Origin: CAWEDP01 sp963807925
GTDB lineage: Bacteria > Acidobacteriota > Vicinamibacteria > Vicinamibacterales > CAVVIG01
Length of the DNA: 64,000 bases
NCBI GenBank assembly: GCA_963807925.1
Contig: CAWEDP010000001.1
Coordinates: 62,001-126,000 of the forward strand
Direction of reading: 5' to 3'
Shown: positions 35,829 through 46,580 of the stretch, in pieces
Numbering within the stretch: position 1 is the first letter of the stretch
How the letters are laid out: every line of letters starts with the position of its first letter
Notes under the pieces: model-generated
The model's input: the letters and a program-made list of their open reading frames with translations, nothing else
Databases searched by the model: none
What the model was told of the DNA's origin: nothing
Made by a program: the position numbers and the translations under genes

Positions 35829-36170
35829 CTACGTGCTCTTGGTTGTCGAGGGCGTGGACGCCGTCGATGCCGCGGCCTTGGCCGCATCGGCGCTCGGCTT
35901 GTCGCTCTTGTCGCTCTTCTCTCCGGCGTCGCCGGACGATTCCTTGGCGTCCGGCTTGGCGGCCGCCTCGGACTTTCCGCCGGCCGCGTCCTTCCTCGCG
36001 TAGTCAGTCACGTACCAGCCGGTGCCCTTGAACTGAAACGCCGGCGCCGACTGCATCTTGTGCACCGCGCCGCCGCACTTCGGGCAGCGATCCGCCGGCG
36101 GATCGGAGAGCTTCTGGATGATCTCGAACCGGTGGTGACAGAGGTCGCACTCGTACTGGTACAGTGGCAT
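35829..36170 (-). CDS. FmdB-type zinc ribbon protein with disordered tail
   Basis: 113 residues. The zinc ribbon uses CDLC (8-11) and CPKC (29-32), framed by the FmdB signature MPLYQYECDLCHHRFEIIQ and FKGTGWYVTDYA. The second half is a low-complexity tail of Lys, Ala, Ser and Asp, longer than in most relatives. Members are called FmdB regulatory proteins, but the function is not known. It lies 30 bp downstream of the DUF885 gene on the same strand and probably shares its transcript. Confidence 0.9.
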   Translation of the reverse strand: MPLYQYECDLCHHRFEIIQKLSDPPADRCPKCGGAVHKMQSAPAFQFKGTGWYVTDYARKDAAGGKSEAAAKPDAKESSGDAGEKSDKSDKPSADAAKAAASTASTPSTTKST

Positions 36171-36200
36171 CTCGCTCAGACCTGTGTGACCGCGCTCACG

Positions 36201-37859
36201 TTACTCGATGACCTCGCCGCTGTCGTCCTTGAGCATCAGTTGACGGTGCAGCCAGAACGGCGCGGCGCCGTTGGCGAGCAGCGTGTCGTGAAAGGCGCGG
36301 AGTGAAAACGCCTTGCCTTCCTGATGCCGGTAGTCGTTCCTCAGCTTGAGCAGCATCAGCTTTCCCGCCGCGTACACGAGATACGTCGGGTCGAACGTGC
36401 CGCGCTCGGCCTCGCGGCGCGCGCTTCCCTCCTCCATGAACGCCTCGTCACGGAAGAACCGCATCCCCTGCTCCACCGACATGTCCTCCGCGTGCAGCTT
36501 GATCCCGACGATGAAGCGGGCCAGACGGATGAGCGCCTCGGCCAGCTGGCCCAGCCGGACGAGATGGCTGTCGCGGCCGAACCCGGCGTCCACCATCATC
36601 TGCTCGCAGTAGTGGGCCCAGCCTTCGACGAACGATGCCGGGGCGAACAGAATCGACTTGCGAACCTTCGACTCGACTTTGCGCAGGTGCTGCGCCTGCA
36701 GGAAGTGGCCTGGATACACCTCGTGGATCGAGATCGACCAGAGCGTCGGATAGTTGTAATCGCGCAGGTGTTCTTCCTGGCGATCCGGCGGCCACGACGG
36801 ATCGACGTCGGTGAGGTAGTAGTACGCGGGCGACGGCTTGGTCTCGAAGGGTCCGGCCGTCCACATGCTGGCAAACGACCAGCGGTAGAAGTCGGGCGTC
36901 GGGGCGACCGTGATCGGCTCGGCGTCGGGGATGGAGATCAGGTCGTGGCGTCGGATGAACGTCGCGAGCTCGTCGACGTGCTGGCGACCGGCATCTATGA
37001 GCCCGCCGGGCGCGGGATGCTCCGCTTTCGCCCTCGCCCAGGCCTCGAGCGGATCGCCGCCGTTCAGACGGCCCGCCAGCGTGCGAAACGCGTCCTGCGT
37101 CGCCTTGAGCTCGCGATCGGCGATGTTCAGCAGGTGGTCGAGGGACACCGAGATGCCTTCCTCGAGCTTCAGCTTCCGCTCGAAACGATCGCGCCCCAGC
37201 CGGAACGAGGCGCGGGCCCTGGGCGCCACGTCGGTTTCGAGGTAGTCGACGTAGCCGCCAATCGCCTGTGACGCCTCGGTCTGCGCGTCCGCGAGGTCGC
37301 CGAGCAGGTGCAGGTCGTCCACCATCGACAACGCGCGGGGCAGCTCCTGATCGATGAACTTCTGGGCGCCGCGCATGGTCTCGATGCCGACCTTGACGAA
37401 GATGCCCGGCGGGTCCTTGATGTTGTCGCGCGCGGCCTGAAGGAGACGCGGGGCTTGCCGAAGCTTCGACAGGATGCGGCGCGCCCGCTCCTCCGCGGGC
37501 GCGTGGGTGAAGAGCGACTGCCCGGCCAGGCTCGCCGCCAGCAGCTCCGCGTACACCTGCGGGTTCTTTTCCCAGCTGCGGATCTCTTCCAACTCGAGCA
37601 TCCGGCCCTTGAGGTGCGCGGTGAGCATCCGATGCTCGAGCCGTTCGACAGGCGTCAACCCGTCAGCGTTGATCTCGGCCAGCCGTCTGAGATATCCCGC
37701 CAGCGCATGGGCTTCCCCGTCCATCGCATGGGCGCCGAAGTCCTCGAGCAGGTCGTCGTAGGTGTGGACCCCGTCCAGCGTCGCCTGCGTGGGATGCGTT
37801 TCCCGCAGGTAATCGAGCAGATCATCGATGAAGTGCGGCAACGGTTCGGAAGCAATCAT
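36201..37859 (-). CDS. DUF885 family putative metallopeptidase
   Basis: 552 residues, no signal peptide. The motif HEVYPGHF at residues 379-386 gives H-E-x-x-x-G-H, the metal-binding pattern of the DUF885 group related to M32-like carboxypeptidases. EGWAHYCEQMM follows about 35 residues later and contributes the third ligand Glu. The all-helical N-terminal half is typical. Many members are exported in Acidobacteriota; this one looks cytoplasmic. Peptidase activity is inferred. Divergent from rsmI. Confidence 0.88.
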   Translation of the reverse strand: MIASEPLPHFIDDLLDYLRETHPTQATLDGVHTYDDLLEDFGAHAMDGEAHALAGYLRRLAEINADGLTPVERLEHRMLTAHLKGRMLELEEIRSWEKNPQVYAELLAASLAGQSLFTHAPAEERARRILSKLRQAPRLLQAARDNIKDPPGIFVKVGIETMRGAQKFIDQELPRALSMVDDLHLLGDLADAQTEASQAIGGYVDYLETDVAPRARASFRLGRDRFERKLKLEEGISVSLDHLLNIADRELKATQDAFRTLAGRLNGGDPLEAWARAKAEHPAPGGLIDAGRQHVDELATFIRRHDLISIPDAEPITVAPTPDFYRWSFASMWTAGPFETKPSPAYYYLTDVDPSWPPDRQEEHLRDYNYPTLWSISIHEVYPGHFLQAQHLRKVESKVRKSILFAPASFVEGWAHYCEQMMVDAGFGRDSHLVRLGQLAEALIRLARFIVGIKLHAEDMSVEQGMRFFRDEAFMEEGSARREAERGTFDPTYLVYAAGKLMLLKLRNDYRHQEGKAFSLRAFHDTLLANGAAPFWLHRQLMLKDDSGEVIE

Positions 37860-37903
37860 TTGTCAGGGCTGAGCTTGTGATGTCGATCCCGATCCGCCAA
37901 TGG

Positions 37904-37909
37904 TACAAT
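37904..37909 (+). promoter_or_regulatory. Possible -10 element of rsmI
   Basis: TACAAT 32 bp upstream of the rsmI ATG matches five of six positions of the -10 consensus. No good -35 element stands at 16-18 bp, so support is limited. Confidence 0.3.
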
Positions 37910-37940
37910 AAACTCCGCCCACCCGCCCCGATCACACGCC

Positions 37941-38789
37941 ATGTCCGGCACTCTGTTTGTGGTCGCCACTCCCATTGGCAACCTCGAAGACATCACGATT
38001 CGGGCGCTGCGGATTCTCCGCGAGGTTGCGGTGATCGCCGCGGAAGACACGCGTCGGACACAGCATCTGCTGGCCCGGTACGCGATCGCGACCCCGATGA
38101 CGAGCCTGCACGCGCACAACGAAGCCCACAAGTCGTCCGTGCTCCTCGGTCGCCTGGCGCAGGGGGATCATGTGGCGATTGTGTCCGATGCGGGAACACC
38201 GACGCTGTCGGATCCCGGCGGGCGGCTGATCCGGGCGGCCATCGCGGCCGGCGTCCGCGTCGAGCCCGTTCCCGGACCGAGTGCCGCCCTGGCCGCGCTC
38301 GTTGCATCCGGGCTCGGAAGTGATTCGGTCACATTTTTGGGCTTTCCACCCACAAAACCGGCCGATCATCAGCGGTGGTTAACCAAGTTGGCAAACGTGC
38401 CTGGTGTGGCCGTATTTTTCGAAGCGCCGCACCGCATCGTCCGGACCCTGAACGACCTCTTGAACACGGTCGGCGATCGCCAGGTGGTCGTGGGTCGCGA
38501 GATGACCAAGATCCACGAGCAGTTTCTTCGCGGCCGGATCTCGGAGGTGCTGCCTCTCCTGGCGTCGCCGATCGGCGAGTTCACAATTGTCGTTGAAATA
38601 GGGCATACAACAGATGACTTGCCGGCTCTGGCCGTTAGGCCAGAACAGATGGCGCACGAATTTGGCCTTATGACCGAACATGCTGGGCTGACACGACGCC
38701 AGGCGATTGGCAAGCTCGCCAGAAAATACGGTGTCGGTGCGAATTCGATCTATGAAGCCATCGAACAGGCTAAGAATTCTGGTCTATGA
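37941..38789 (+). CDS. rsmI: 16S rRNA (cytidine1402-2'-O)-methyltransferase
   Basis: 282 residues. The tetrapyrrole-methylase fold starts with TLFVVATPIGNLEDITIRALRIL; AEDTRRTQHLL and VSDAGTPTLSDPGGRLIRAA form the SAM site, and VPGPSAALAALVASGL and FEAPHRIVRTL follow. The C-terminal HTH-like segment (LTRRQAIGKLARKYGVGANSIYEAIE) is typical. It modifies C1402 in the ribosomal P site together with RsmH. No obvious ribosome site precedes the ATG. No YraN gene follows, unlike in many genomes. Confidence 0.96.
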   Translation: MSGTLFVVATPIGNLEDITIRALRILREVAVIAAEDTRRTQHLLARYAIATPMTSLHAHNEAHKSSVLLGRLAQGDHVAIVSDAGTPTLSDPGGRLIRAAIAAGVRVEPVPGPSAALAALVASGLGSDSVTFLGFPPTKPADHQRWLTKLANVPGVAVFFEAPHRIVRTLNDLLNTVGDRQVVVGREMTKIHEQFLRGRISEVLPLLASPIGEFTIVVEIGHTTDDLPALAVRPEQMAHEFGLMTEHAGLTRRQAIGKLARKYGVGANSIYEAIEQAKNSGL

Positions 38790-38850
38790 CCGATAAATAA
38801 GTGTTGAGTCGCGCGGCTTCGACCATGAGGTCATCAGGGCGGCCGGTCCC

Positions 38851-38879
38851 TTGACCGCGTTTCATGGTTCTGTTACGTT
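38851..38879 (+). promoter_or_regulatory. Putative sigma-70 promoter of the TPR gene
   Basis: TTGACC (38851-38856) and TACGTT (38874-38879) are separated by 17 bp, about 40 bp before the ATG at 38920. Confidence 0.45.
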
Positions 38880-38919
38880 ACCGAGCCTTCCCCTGACGTT
38901 TTCGCCCGGCAGGAGCTTG

Positions 38920-39576
38920 ATGGCGAAGCAGCACCGACCATCCAAATCGACCAAGGGCAAAGATGGCTCCGCAACGACGCCAACCGGGCCGCCGCCCAGG
39001 GTGGCGACCGCGGCGTCAGCCCCAGCTCAGCCTTCGCGGCGATCGACCTACTTCGAAGCGGTGGCCCTGTACGAACGTGGTCTGGAAGCACTCCAGCGCC
39101 ACGAGTATCGCGTCGCCGAGGAGACCTTTGAGTCGGTCCTGCAGCAGTATCCCGAGGAAAAAGAGCTCCACGAACGGGTCCGGCTGTATCTGAACATCTG
39201 CCAGCGGCAGGCCTCGCGGCAGCCGATCGCTCCGCAGACGGTCGAAGAACGGTTGTTCGCCTCCACCCTCGCCATCAACGGCGGCCGCTACGACGAAGCG
39301 ATCTCGCAACTTCATCTGGTCCGGGATGAAGATCCCGACAACGACCACGCACTGTACATGTTGGCCGTCGCGCACGCACAGCGAGGGGAACTGGCCGAAG
39401 CGGTGGCCCATCTCGAGCGGGCGATTGCCGTGAACCCCGAAAACCGTGCCCTGGCCAGGACCGATCCGGATCTCGAGCCGCTGCACGGCGACGACTCGTT
39501 CCGAGCGGCGATCGAGGCGCCTTCCAATCGGTCTGACAGGCGCCGAGCCCTGAAACCGTCGCGGTTGGGCCGCTAG
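38920..39576 (+). CDS. TPR protein, cytoplasmic
   Basis: 218 residues. ATG 38920 was chosen for the perfect AGGAG ribosome site 5 bases upstream. An N-terminal basic, Ser/Pro-rich disordered segment (1-45) is followed by about three TPR units: YFEAVALYERGLEALQRHEYRVAEETFESVLQQYPEEKEL, ASTLAINGGRYDEAISQLHLVRDEDPDN and ALYMLAVAHAQRGELAEAVAHLERAIAVNPEN. No signal peptide. Its partner is unknown. It lies between rsmI and glmU on the same strand with its own promoter. Confidence 0.8.
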   Translation: MAKQHRPSKSTKGKDGSATTPTGPPPRVATAASAPAQPSRRSTYFEAVALYERGLEALQRHEYRVAEETFESVLQQYPEEKELHERVRLYLNICQRQASRQPIAPQTVEERLFASTLAINGGRYDEAISQLHLVRDEDPDNDHALYMLAVAHAQRGELAEAVAHLERAIAVNPENRALARTDPDLEPLHGDDSFRAAIEAPSNRSDRRRALKPSRLGR

Positions 39577-39694
39577 GCAGGGACCGATTAACCGATAATC
39601 TGATGAGCGACTCGGCGCACCATGGCCGGTAATTTGGGCATTCGACCGCCCTTCCGTCCGATCGACGCCAGGGCCTTGCCCTGAATGTTGTCAC

Positions 39695-41104
39695 ATGACA
39701 CACGCTGTGAGCCCGGCACTGCACGTGGCCATTCTGGCGGCAGGCAAGGGCACCCGGATGAATTCGGCTTGGCCTAAGGTTCTGCACCGCGTGGCCGGCG
39801 TGCCGATGATCGAATACGTCCTCTCGGCCGCGGCGACCCTCCGTCCCTCGACCATGGTTGCCGTCGTCGGCCACGAAGCCGCGACCCTCACGACGGCCCT
39901 TTCGCACCACAAAGGTCTCACTTTTGTGGTTCAGGAGCCACAACGGGGCACGGGCGATGCGCTCCTGGCGACGGAGTCCGTGCTCGGGAGCGCCCAGGGG
40001 ACACTGGTACTGCTCTCGGGGGACGTGCCGCTTCTGTCTGCCAAAGCCTTGAGTGGGCTCGTGGAACACCACGTCAGCACGGGCGCCGCCCTGACCGTCG
40101 TCACGGCGCGGGTATCGGATCCGCGAGACTACGGCCGGATTGTCCGCCGCGGCGAGCGAATTGCACGTATTGTCGAGGAGCGGGATGCGACGCCGGCCGA
40201 GCGCGCCATCCCGGAAATCAACGCCGGGATTTACGCGTTCGCACTGGACGGGCTCTTCGACGCGCTCCGGCGGATCGCGAGCGACAACGCACAAGACGAG
40301 TACTATCTGCCGGACCTGGTGGCCATCTTCAACGAGGCCGGCCGACGTGTTGAAGCCTTCACGGTGGAGCACGCCGACGAGATTCGCGGCATCAACAGCC
40401 GCACGGAGCTGGAGGCGGTGAGCCGCGTGGTCCGAACGCGAACGAACGAGGCGCTCATGGCGGCCGGCGTCACGATCGAGGACTCGGCGACGACCTACGT
40501 CGGCCGCGACGTCGTCGTCGGACGGGACACCATCTTGCACCCGAACGTGTCGCTGGAGGGCACTACGACGATCGGCGCCGGCTGCGAGATTCACAGCGGC
40601 ACGCGCATCGTCAACTCGCGGATTGCGGATCGCGTCGTCGTGAACGACCATTGCGTGATCACCGATTCGAGCGTCGAGGCGGACGCACGCATCGGGCCGT
40701 TCGCGCATCTGCGGCCGGCGGTCGTCATCGGCACGGGCGCGCGTGTCGGCAACTTCGTCGAGCTGAAGAAGACAGTGCTCGGCGACGGGTCGAAGGCCAT
40801 GCACCTGACCTATCTTGGCGACACCACGGTCGGGGAGCGAGTCAACATCGGCGCCGGCACCATCACCTGCAACTACGATGGCGAGAGGAAGCAGCGGACC
40901 ACCATCGAGGACGGCGCGTTCGTTGGCAGCGACACCCAGCTGATCGCGCCGGTGACGGTCGGTCCGGGCGCCTACATCGGCAGCGGCACGACGGTGCGCG
41001 AAGACGTGCCTGCCGGCGCGCTCGCGGTCAGCGCGGGCAAGCAGCGCATCGTCGAAGGCTGGGTGGAGAAGCGGAAACAGCGCCAGAAGAGCGAGAACAC
41101 GTGA
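39695..41104 (+). CDS. glmU: Bifunctional N-acetylglucosamine-1-phosphate uridyltransferase / glucosamine-1-phosphate acetyltransferase
   Basis: 469 residues. The pyrophosphorylase domain starts VAILAAGKGTRMNSAWPKVLH (residues 10-30) and contains QRGTGDALLATE, GDVPLL and EINAGIYAF. The C-terminal left-handed beta-helix of hexapeptide repeats runs from about 260 (VGRDVVVGRDTILHPNVSLEG...). FAHLRPAVVIGTGARVGNFVELKK holds the acetyltransferase catalytic His. It makes UDP-GlcNAc for peptidoglycan and lipopolysaccharide. The gene is followed after 110 bp by glmS, which makes its precursor. Confidence 0.97.
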   Translation: MTHAVSPALHVAILAAGKGTRMNSAWPKVLHRVAGVPMIEYVLSAAATLRPSTMVAVVGHEAATLTTALSHHKGLTFVVQEPQRGTGDALLATESVLGSAQGTLVLLSGDVPLLSAKALSGLVEHHVSTGAALTVVTARVSDPRDYGRIVRRGERIARIVEERDATPAERAIPEINAGIYAFALDGLFDALRRIASDNAQDEYYLPDLVAIFNEAGRRVEAFTVEHADEIRGINSRTELEAVSRVVRTRTNEALMAAGVTIEDSATTYVGRDVVVGRDTILHPNVSLEGTTTIGAGCEIHSGTRIVNSRIADRVVVNDHCVITDSSVEADARIGPFAHLRPAVVIGTGARVGNFVELKKTVLGDGSKAMHLTYLGDTTVGERVNIGAGTITCNYDGERKQRTTIEDGAFVGSDTQLIAPVTVGPGAYIGSGTTVREDVPAGALAVSAGKQRIVEGWVEKRKQRQKSENT

Positions 41105-41214
41105 TTCACGATTTTCCATGCACCATCTACACGGGTGGCGTCGTTGGTGCTCCGCCGGTTCGCGCGCTCTGGTAAACCGTCCCTTGTGAAGTGTGGATTG
41201 CAGAGAGGCCTCCT

Positions 41215-43059
41215 GTGTGCGGAATCATCGGCTATATCGGACCGAAGGAAGTCGTCCCGGTGCTCATCGACGGACTGCGGCGCCTCGAGTACCGCGGCTA
41301 CGATTCGGCCGGCGTCGCGGTCGTGCATGACGGCGAGGTCGAGCTGCGGCGGAGCGCCGGCAAGCTCTCGCGCCTCGAGGACGTGATCGAGTCCCATCCG
41401 CTGGCCGGCACCTACGGCGTGGGGCATACGCGATGGGCCACCCACGGCCGGCCGACCGAGGAAAACGCGCATCCCCATCGCGACTGCACCGGCAAGATCG
41501 TGGTCGTGCACAACGGGATCATCGAGAATTATCTCGACCTCAAGCACGAGCTCCAGGGGCAGGGCCACACGTTCGTCACCGAGACCGACACCGAGATCGT
41601 GGCGCACCTGGTCGAGCGCGAGATGACCGGCGATGGCCTCGAGAACGCAGTGCGGCGGGCGCTGATGCTGATGCGCGGGCTCTTCGCGCTCGTGCTGATC
41701 TCGGCCGACGATCCCGGCAAGATTGTCGCTGTCCGGAACGGACCGCCCATCGTCGTCGGACTGGGGGATGGCGAGTTCTTCGTCGCGTCCGACATCCCGG
41801 CGATTCTGAGCCACACGCGCGACGTCGTGTTCCTGGGCGACGAGGAGATGGCCGTCATCACGAGCTCCGGGGTGCAGTTCACCGACTTCTTCGGCCGACA
41901 GGTCTCGAAAGCGACGCAGCGCGTGCTCTGGGACCCGATCATGGCCGAAAAGGCCGGCTACAAGCACTTCATGCTGAAGGAGATCTTCGAGCAGCCGACC
42001 GCCGCCCGCGAGACGATTCTGGGGCGCGTCTCTCAGGACAGCGGCCGCGTCTTTCTCGAGGAGATGACGATCACCGAGGCGCAGCTGGCGGCGGTGGAGC
42101 GGGTGACGATCCTGGCCTGCGGCACCTCGTGGCACGCGGGCCTCATCGGCAAGTACCTGATCGAGCAGCTCGCGCACGTGCCGGTCGAGGTCGACTTCGG
42201 CTCCGAGTACCGTTATCGCCACCCGATTGTGGCGCCCCATACGCTGGCGATCGTGATCACGCAATCGGGCGAGACCGCCGACACGCTCGCGGCGCTCCGG
42301 GAGGCCAAGCGGCAGGGCGCCCGGAGCATCTCGGTCTGCAATGTCGTCGGCAGCATGGCCACGCGGGAGACCGACGGGACGGTGTACACCCACGCCGGGC
42401 CGGAGATTGGCGTCGCGTCGACCAAGGCCTTTACCTCGCAGCTGGTGGCGCTGCACCTGCTGGGCCTTCGGATCGCGCAGGTGCGCGGGACGCTGTCGCT
42501 CGACGCATCCCGGCCCCACGTCGACGCGCTGCTCCAGCTCCCGCAACTCCTCGAGCAGACGCTGAAGCTCGCCCCCGAGGTCGAGGCGATCGCCGCCCGC
42601 TTCCACGCGTGTCAGGACTTTCTCTATCTGGGCCGTGGCATTCACTACCCGATTGCGCTCGAGGGCGCACTGAAGCTGAAGGAGATTTCGTACATTCACG
42701 CTGAGGGGTATCCCGCCGGCGAGATGAAACACGGGCCGATCGCGCTCATCGACGAGCGCATGCCGGTCGTGGCGCTGGCGCCCGTGGATCGTGTCTTCGA
42801 GAAGATGATCGGCAACATGCAGGAAGTGAAGGCGCGCGGCGGATCGGTGATTGCGCTCACGACCCGCGGCGACACCAAGCTCGCGTCGATTCTCGACCCC
42901 GCGCGCGACGTGATCCTGGAGGTGCCGCCGGCGCCCGATCTCGTCATGCCGATTGTCATGGTGCTTCCGCTTCAGCTGCTCGCCTACGACATCGCCGTGC
43001 GCCGCGGCTGCGACGTCGACCAGCCGCGGAATCTCGCCAAGTCGGTGACGGTAGAATAG
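41215..43059 (+). CDS. glmS: Glutamine-fructose-6-phosphate aminotransferase (isomerizing)
   Basis: 614 residues from GTG 41215. This start is fixed by chemistry: removal of Met must expose Cys (M-C-G-I-I-G-Y), the N-terminal nucleophile; the in-frame GTG 24 bp upstream would block it. Marks of the glutaminase domain are LRRLEYRGYDSAG, GVGHTRWATHG and HNGIIENY. Two SIS domains follow (CGTSWHAGLIGKYLIE, SGETADTLAALREAK), and the C-terminus is NLAKSVTVE. It converts fructose-6-phosphate and glutamine to glucosamine-6-phosphate. No glmS ribozyme is evident in the 110-bp upstream region. Its stop is 4 bp from the helicase start. Confidence 0.97.
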   Translation: MCGIIGYIGPKEVVPVLIDGLRRLEYRGYDSAGVAVVHDGEVELRRSAGKLSRLEDVIESHPLAGTYGVGHTRWATHGRPTEENAHPHRDCTGKIVVVHNGIIENYLDLKHELQGQGHTFVTETDTEIVAHLVEREMTGDGLENAVRRALMLMRGLFALVLISADDPGKIVAVRNGPPIVVGLGDGEFFVASDIPAILSHTRDVVFLGDEEMAVITSSGVQFTDFFGRQVSKATQRVLWDPIMAEKAGYKHFMLKEIFEQPTAARETILGRVSQDSGRVFLEEMTITEAQLAAVERVTILACGTSWHAGLIGKYLIEQLAHVPVEVDFGSEYRYRHPIVAPHTLAIVITQSGETADTLAALREAKRQGARSISVCNVVGSMATRETDGTVYTHAGPEIGVASTKAFTSQLVALHLLGLRIAQVRGTLSLDASRPHVDALLQLPQLLEQTLKLAPEVEAIAARFHACQDFLYLGRGIHYPIALEGALKLKEISYIHAEGYPAGEMKHGPIALIDERMPVVALAPVDRVFEKMIGNMQEVKARGGSVIALTTRGDTKLASILDPARDVILEVPPAPDLVMPIVMVLPLQLLAYDIAVRRGCDVDQPRNLAKSVTVE

Positions 43060-43063
43060 GGGA

Positions 43064-45340
<2,277 letters not shown>

Positions 45341-45432
45341 CGACCGGACCGCGAGTCGTCAGGCGAGGGCTGTCGCGGGGCCCGTGCGCCGGTGCCCGAG
45401 GCACACCGTGATCCGCGCGCAGGCGCCGTGGG

Positions 45433-45831
45433 TCAACGACGCCCGATGTCCTTCAGGACGGTGACGCCGCTCAGGGACCACTGCCACCCGTCCCGTGGGC
45501 GACGGACCTCGGTGACGAGGGCCAGGCGGTGCGCGTCGGCATCGCGGGCCGGGCTCCCCGTCACGATCACCCGATCGCCGGCGGCGAGCATGCCGGCGTC
45601 GAAACCGGACCGCTGGAGTTGAGACGCAGCACGCCATTCGGCGGTGAACAGCGTTCCATCGTCGGTCCGCACGGCCAGAATGGTGTGTGGATTGCCGACC
45701 GAGATGCGCTCGAGCGTGCCCGCGACAGCAACCTTCCGCTCACGGTCGTAGGCGCCGTAGGAGTGGTGGGCAGACGCGACGGTTCCCGCGGTCGCCACAC
45801 ACAGAGTGACCCAAGCCAGACTTCTGAGCAT
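45433..45831 (-). CDS. DUF6152 family exported protein (third copy)
   Basis: 132 residues; AGAGGAGG stands 7 bases before the ATG. Signal peptide 1-21, mature start AHHSYGAYDRERKV. The core contains VAGTLERISVGNPHTILAVR, WRAASQLQRSGF and GDRVIVTGSPARDADAHRLAL, the classical family pattern. It lies 68 bp downstream of the response regulator gene on the same strand, with a tandem GTAACA site just upstream of its own start, so it is a likely target of that regulator. Confidence 0.85.
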   Translation of the reverse strand: MLRSLAWVTLCVATAGTVASAHHSYGAYDRERKVAVAGTLERISVGNPHTILAVRTDDGTLFTAEWRAASQLQRSGFDAGMLAAGDRVIVTGSPARDADAHRLALVTEVRRPRDGWQWSLSGVTVLKDIGRR

Positions 45832-45867
45832 CGTCGATCCTCCTCTGCGGGGCAGTATCGGCCGGCG

Positions 45868-45890
45868 ACATTACCGGTTTGTTACCCGTC
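45868..45890 (-). promoter_or_regulatory. Putative response-regulator site upstream of the DUF6152 gene
   Basis: On the minus strand this reads GGTAACAAACCGGTAATG: two half-sites, GTAACA and GTAATG, start 11 bp apart, one helical turn. The 15-mer GTAACAAACCGGTAA is identical to the one upstream of the histidine kinase. Tandem half-sites with 11-bp period are what PhoB/OmpR-family dimers bind. Confidence 0.5.
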
Positions 45891-45899
45891 GGATCCCCC

Positions 45900-46580
45900 T
45901 CACCCGGGCTCGAACCGATATCCGACGTCGCGGATCGTGTGGATATGGGCCGGACGACGCGGGTCGCGCTCGACCTTGGCGCGCAGCGTGGCGATGCAGC
46001 GGTCGACGCTGCGCGGCGTCACGAAGACGGCATTGCCCCAGACCCCATCAAGGATGACATCGCGCGGGAGCGCCCGATCGGGCCGGCTCGCCAGGTAGAT
46101 CATCATCGCGAGCTCCTTGGCCGTGAGGTCCACGATCGCGCCGCCGCGCCGGACCGTGCGGGCCACCAAATCGACCTCGCATTCGCCGAATCGTACCGGC
46201 GAAGCCGGCGCGGCACGGCGACGAAGGACGGCACGCACCCGCGCCAACAGCTCGCCGGCCCGGAAAGGCTTCGTGATGTAATCGTCCGCGCCGAGATTCA
46301 GGCCCAGAATGACATCCTGCTCCTGATTCTTGGCAGTCAGCATCAGGACGGGCACGTCGATGCCCTGGACGCGGACCGCACGGCAGATCTCGTACCCGTT
46401 GACCTTCGGGAGCATGAGGTCGAGCAGGATCAGATCCGCCTGATTCCCCAACGCGGCGTCGAGTCCACGCTCGCCGTCGGTCGCGACGGTGACCGCGAAG
46501 CCGTTGGCCCGGAGGACGTCGCCCAGACCGCGCACCAGCGCCGGCTCGTCCTCGATCAGGAGCACCCGCTCTCCGCTCAC
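45900..46580 (-). CDS. OmpR/PhoB-family response regulator
   Basis: 226 residues from GTG 46580, overlapping the kinase stop (GTGA). The receiver domain has the acidic pair EDE at 10-12, phospho-acceptor Asp54 in LLDLMLP, Thr in MLTAKNQ and Lys in YITKPF. The winged-helix DNA-binding domain (about 130-224) contains LTAKELAMMIYLASRPDRALPRD and RSVDRCIATLRAKVERDPRRPAHIHTIRDVGYRFEP. It is encoded with its cognate kinase; two candidate binding sites flank the pair. The target stimulus is unknown. Confidence 0.95.
   Translation of the reverse strand: MSGERVLLIEDEPALVRGLGDVLRANGFAVTVATDGERGLDAALGNQADLILLDLMLPKVNGYEICRAVRVQGIDVPVLMLTAKNQEQDVILGLNLGADDYITKPFRAGELLARVRAVLRRRAAPASPVRFGECEVDLVARTVRRGGAIVDLTAKELAMMIYLASRPDRALPRDVILDGVWGNAVFVTPRSVDRCIATLRAKVERDPRRPAHIHTIRDVGYRFEPG

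Noticed and set aside
41105..41214. glmS ribozyme/riboswitch
   Set aside because: The 110-bp leader is short and I find no glmS ribozyme core; such elements are mainly in Firmicutes.
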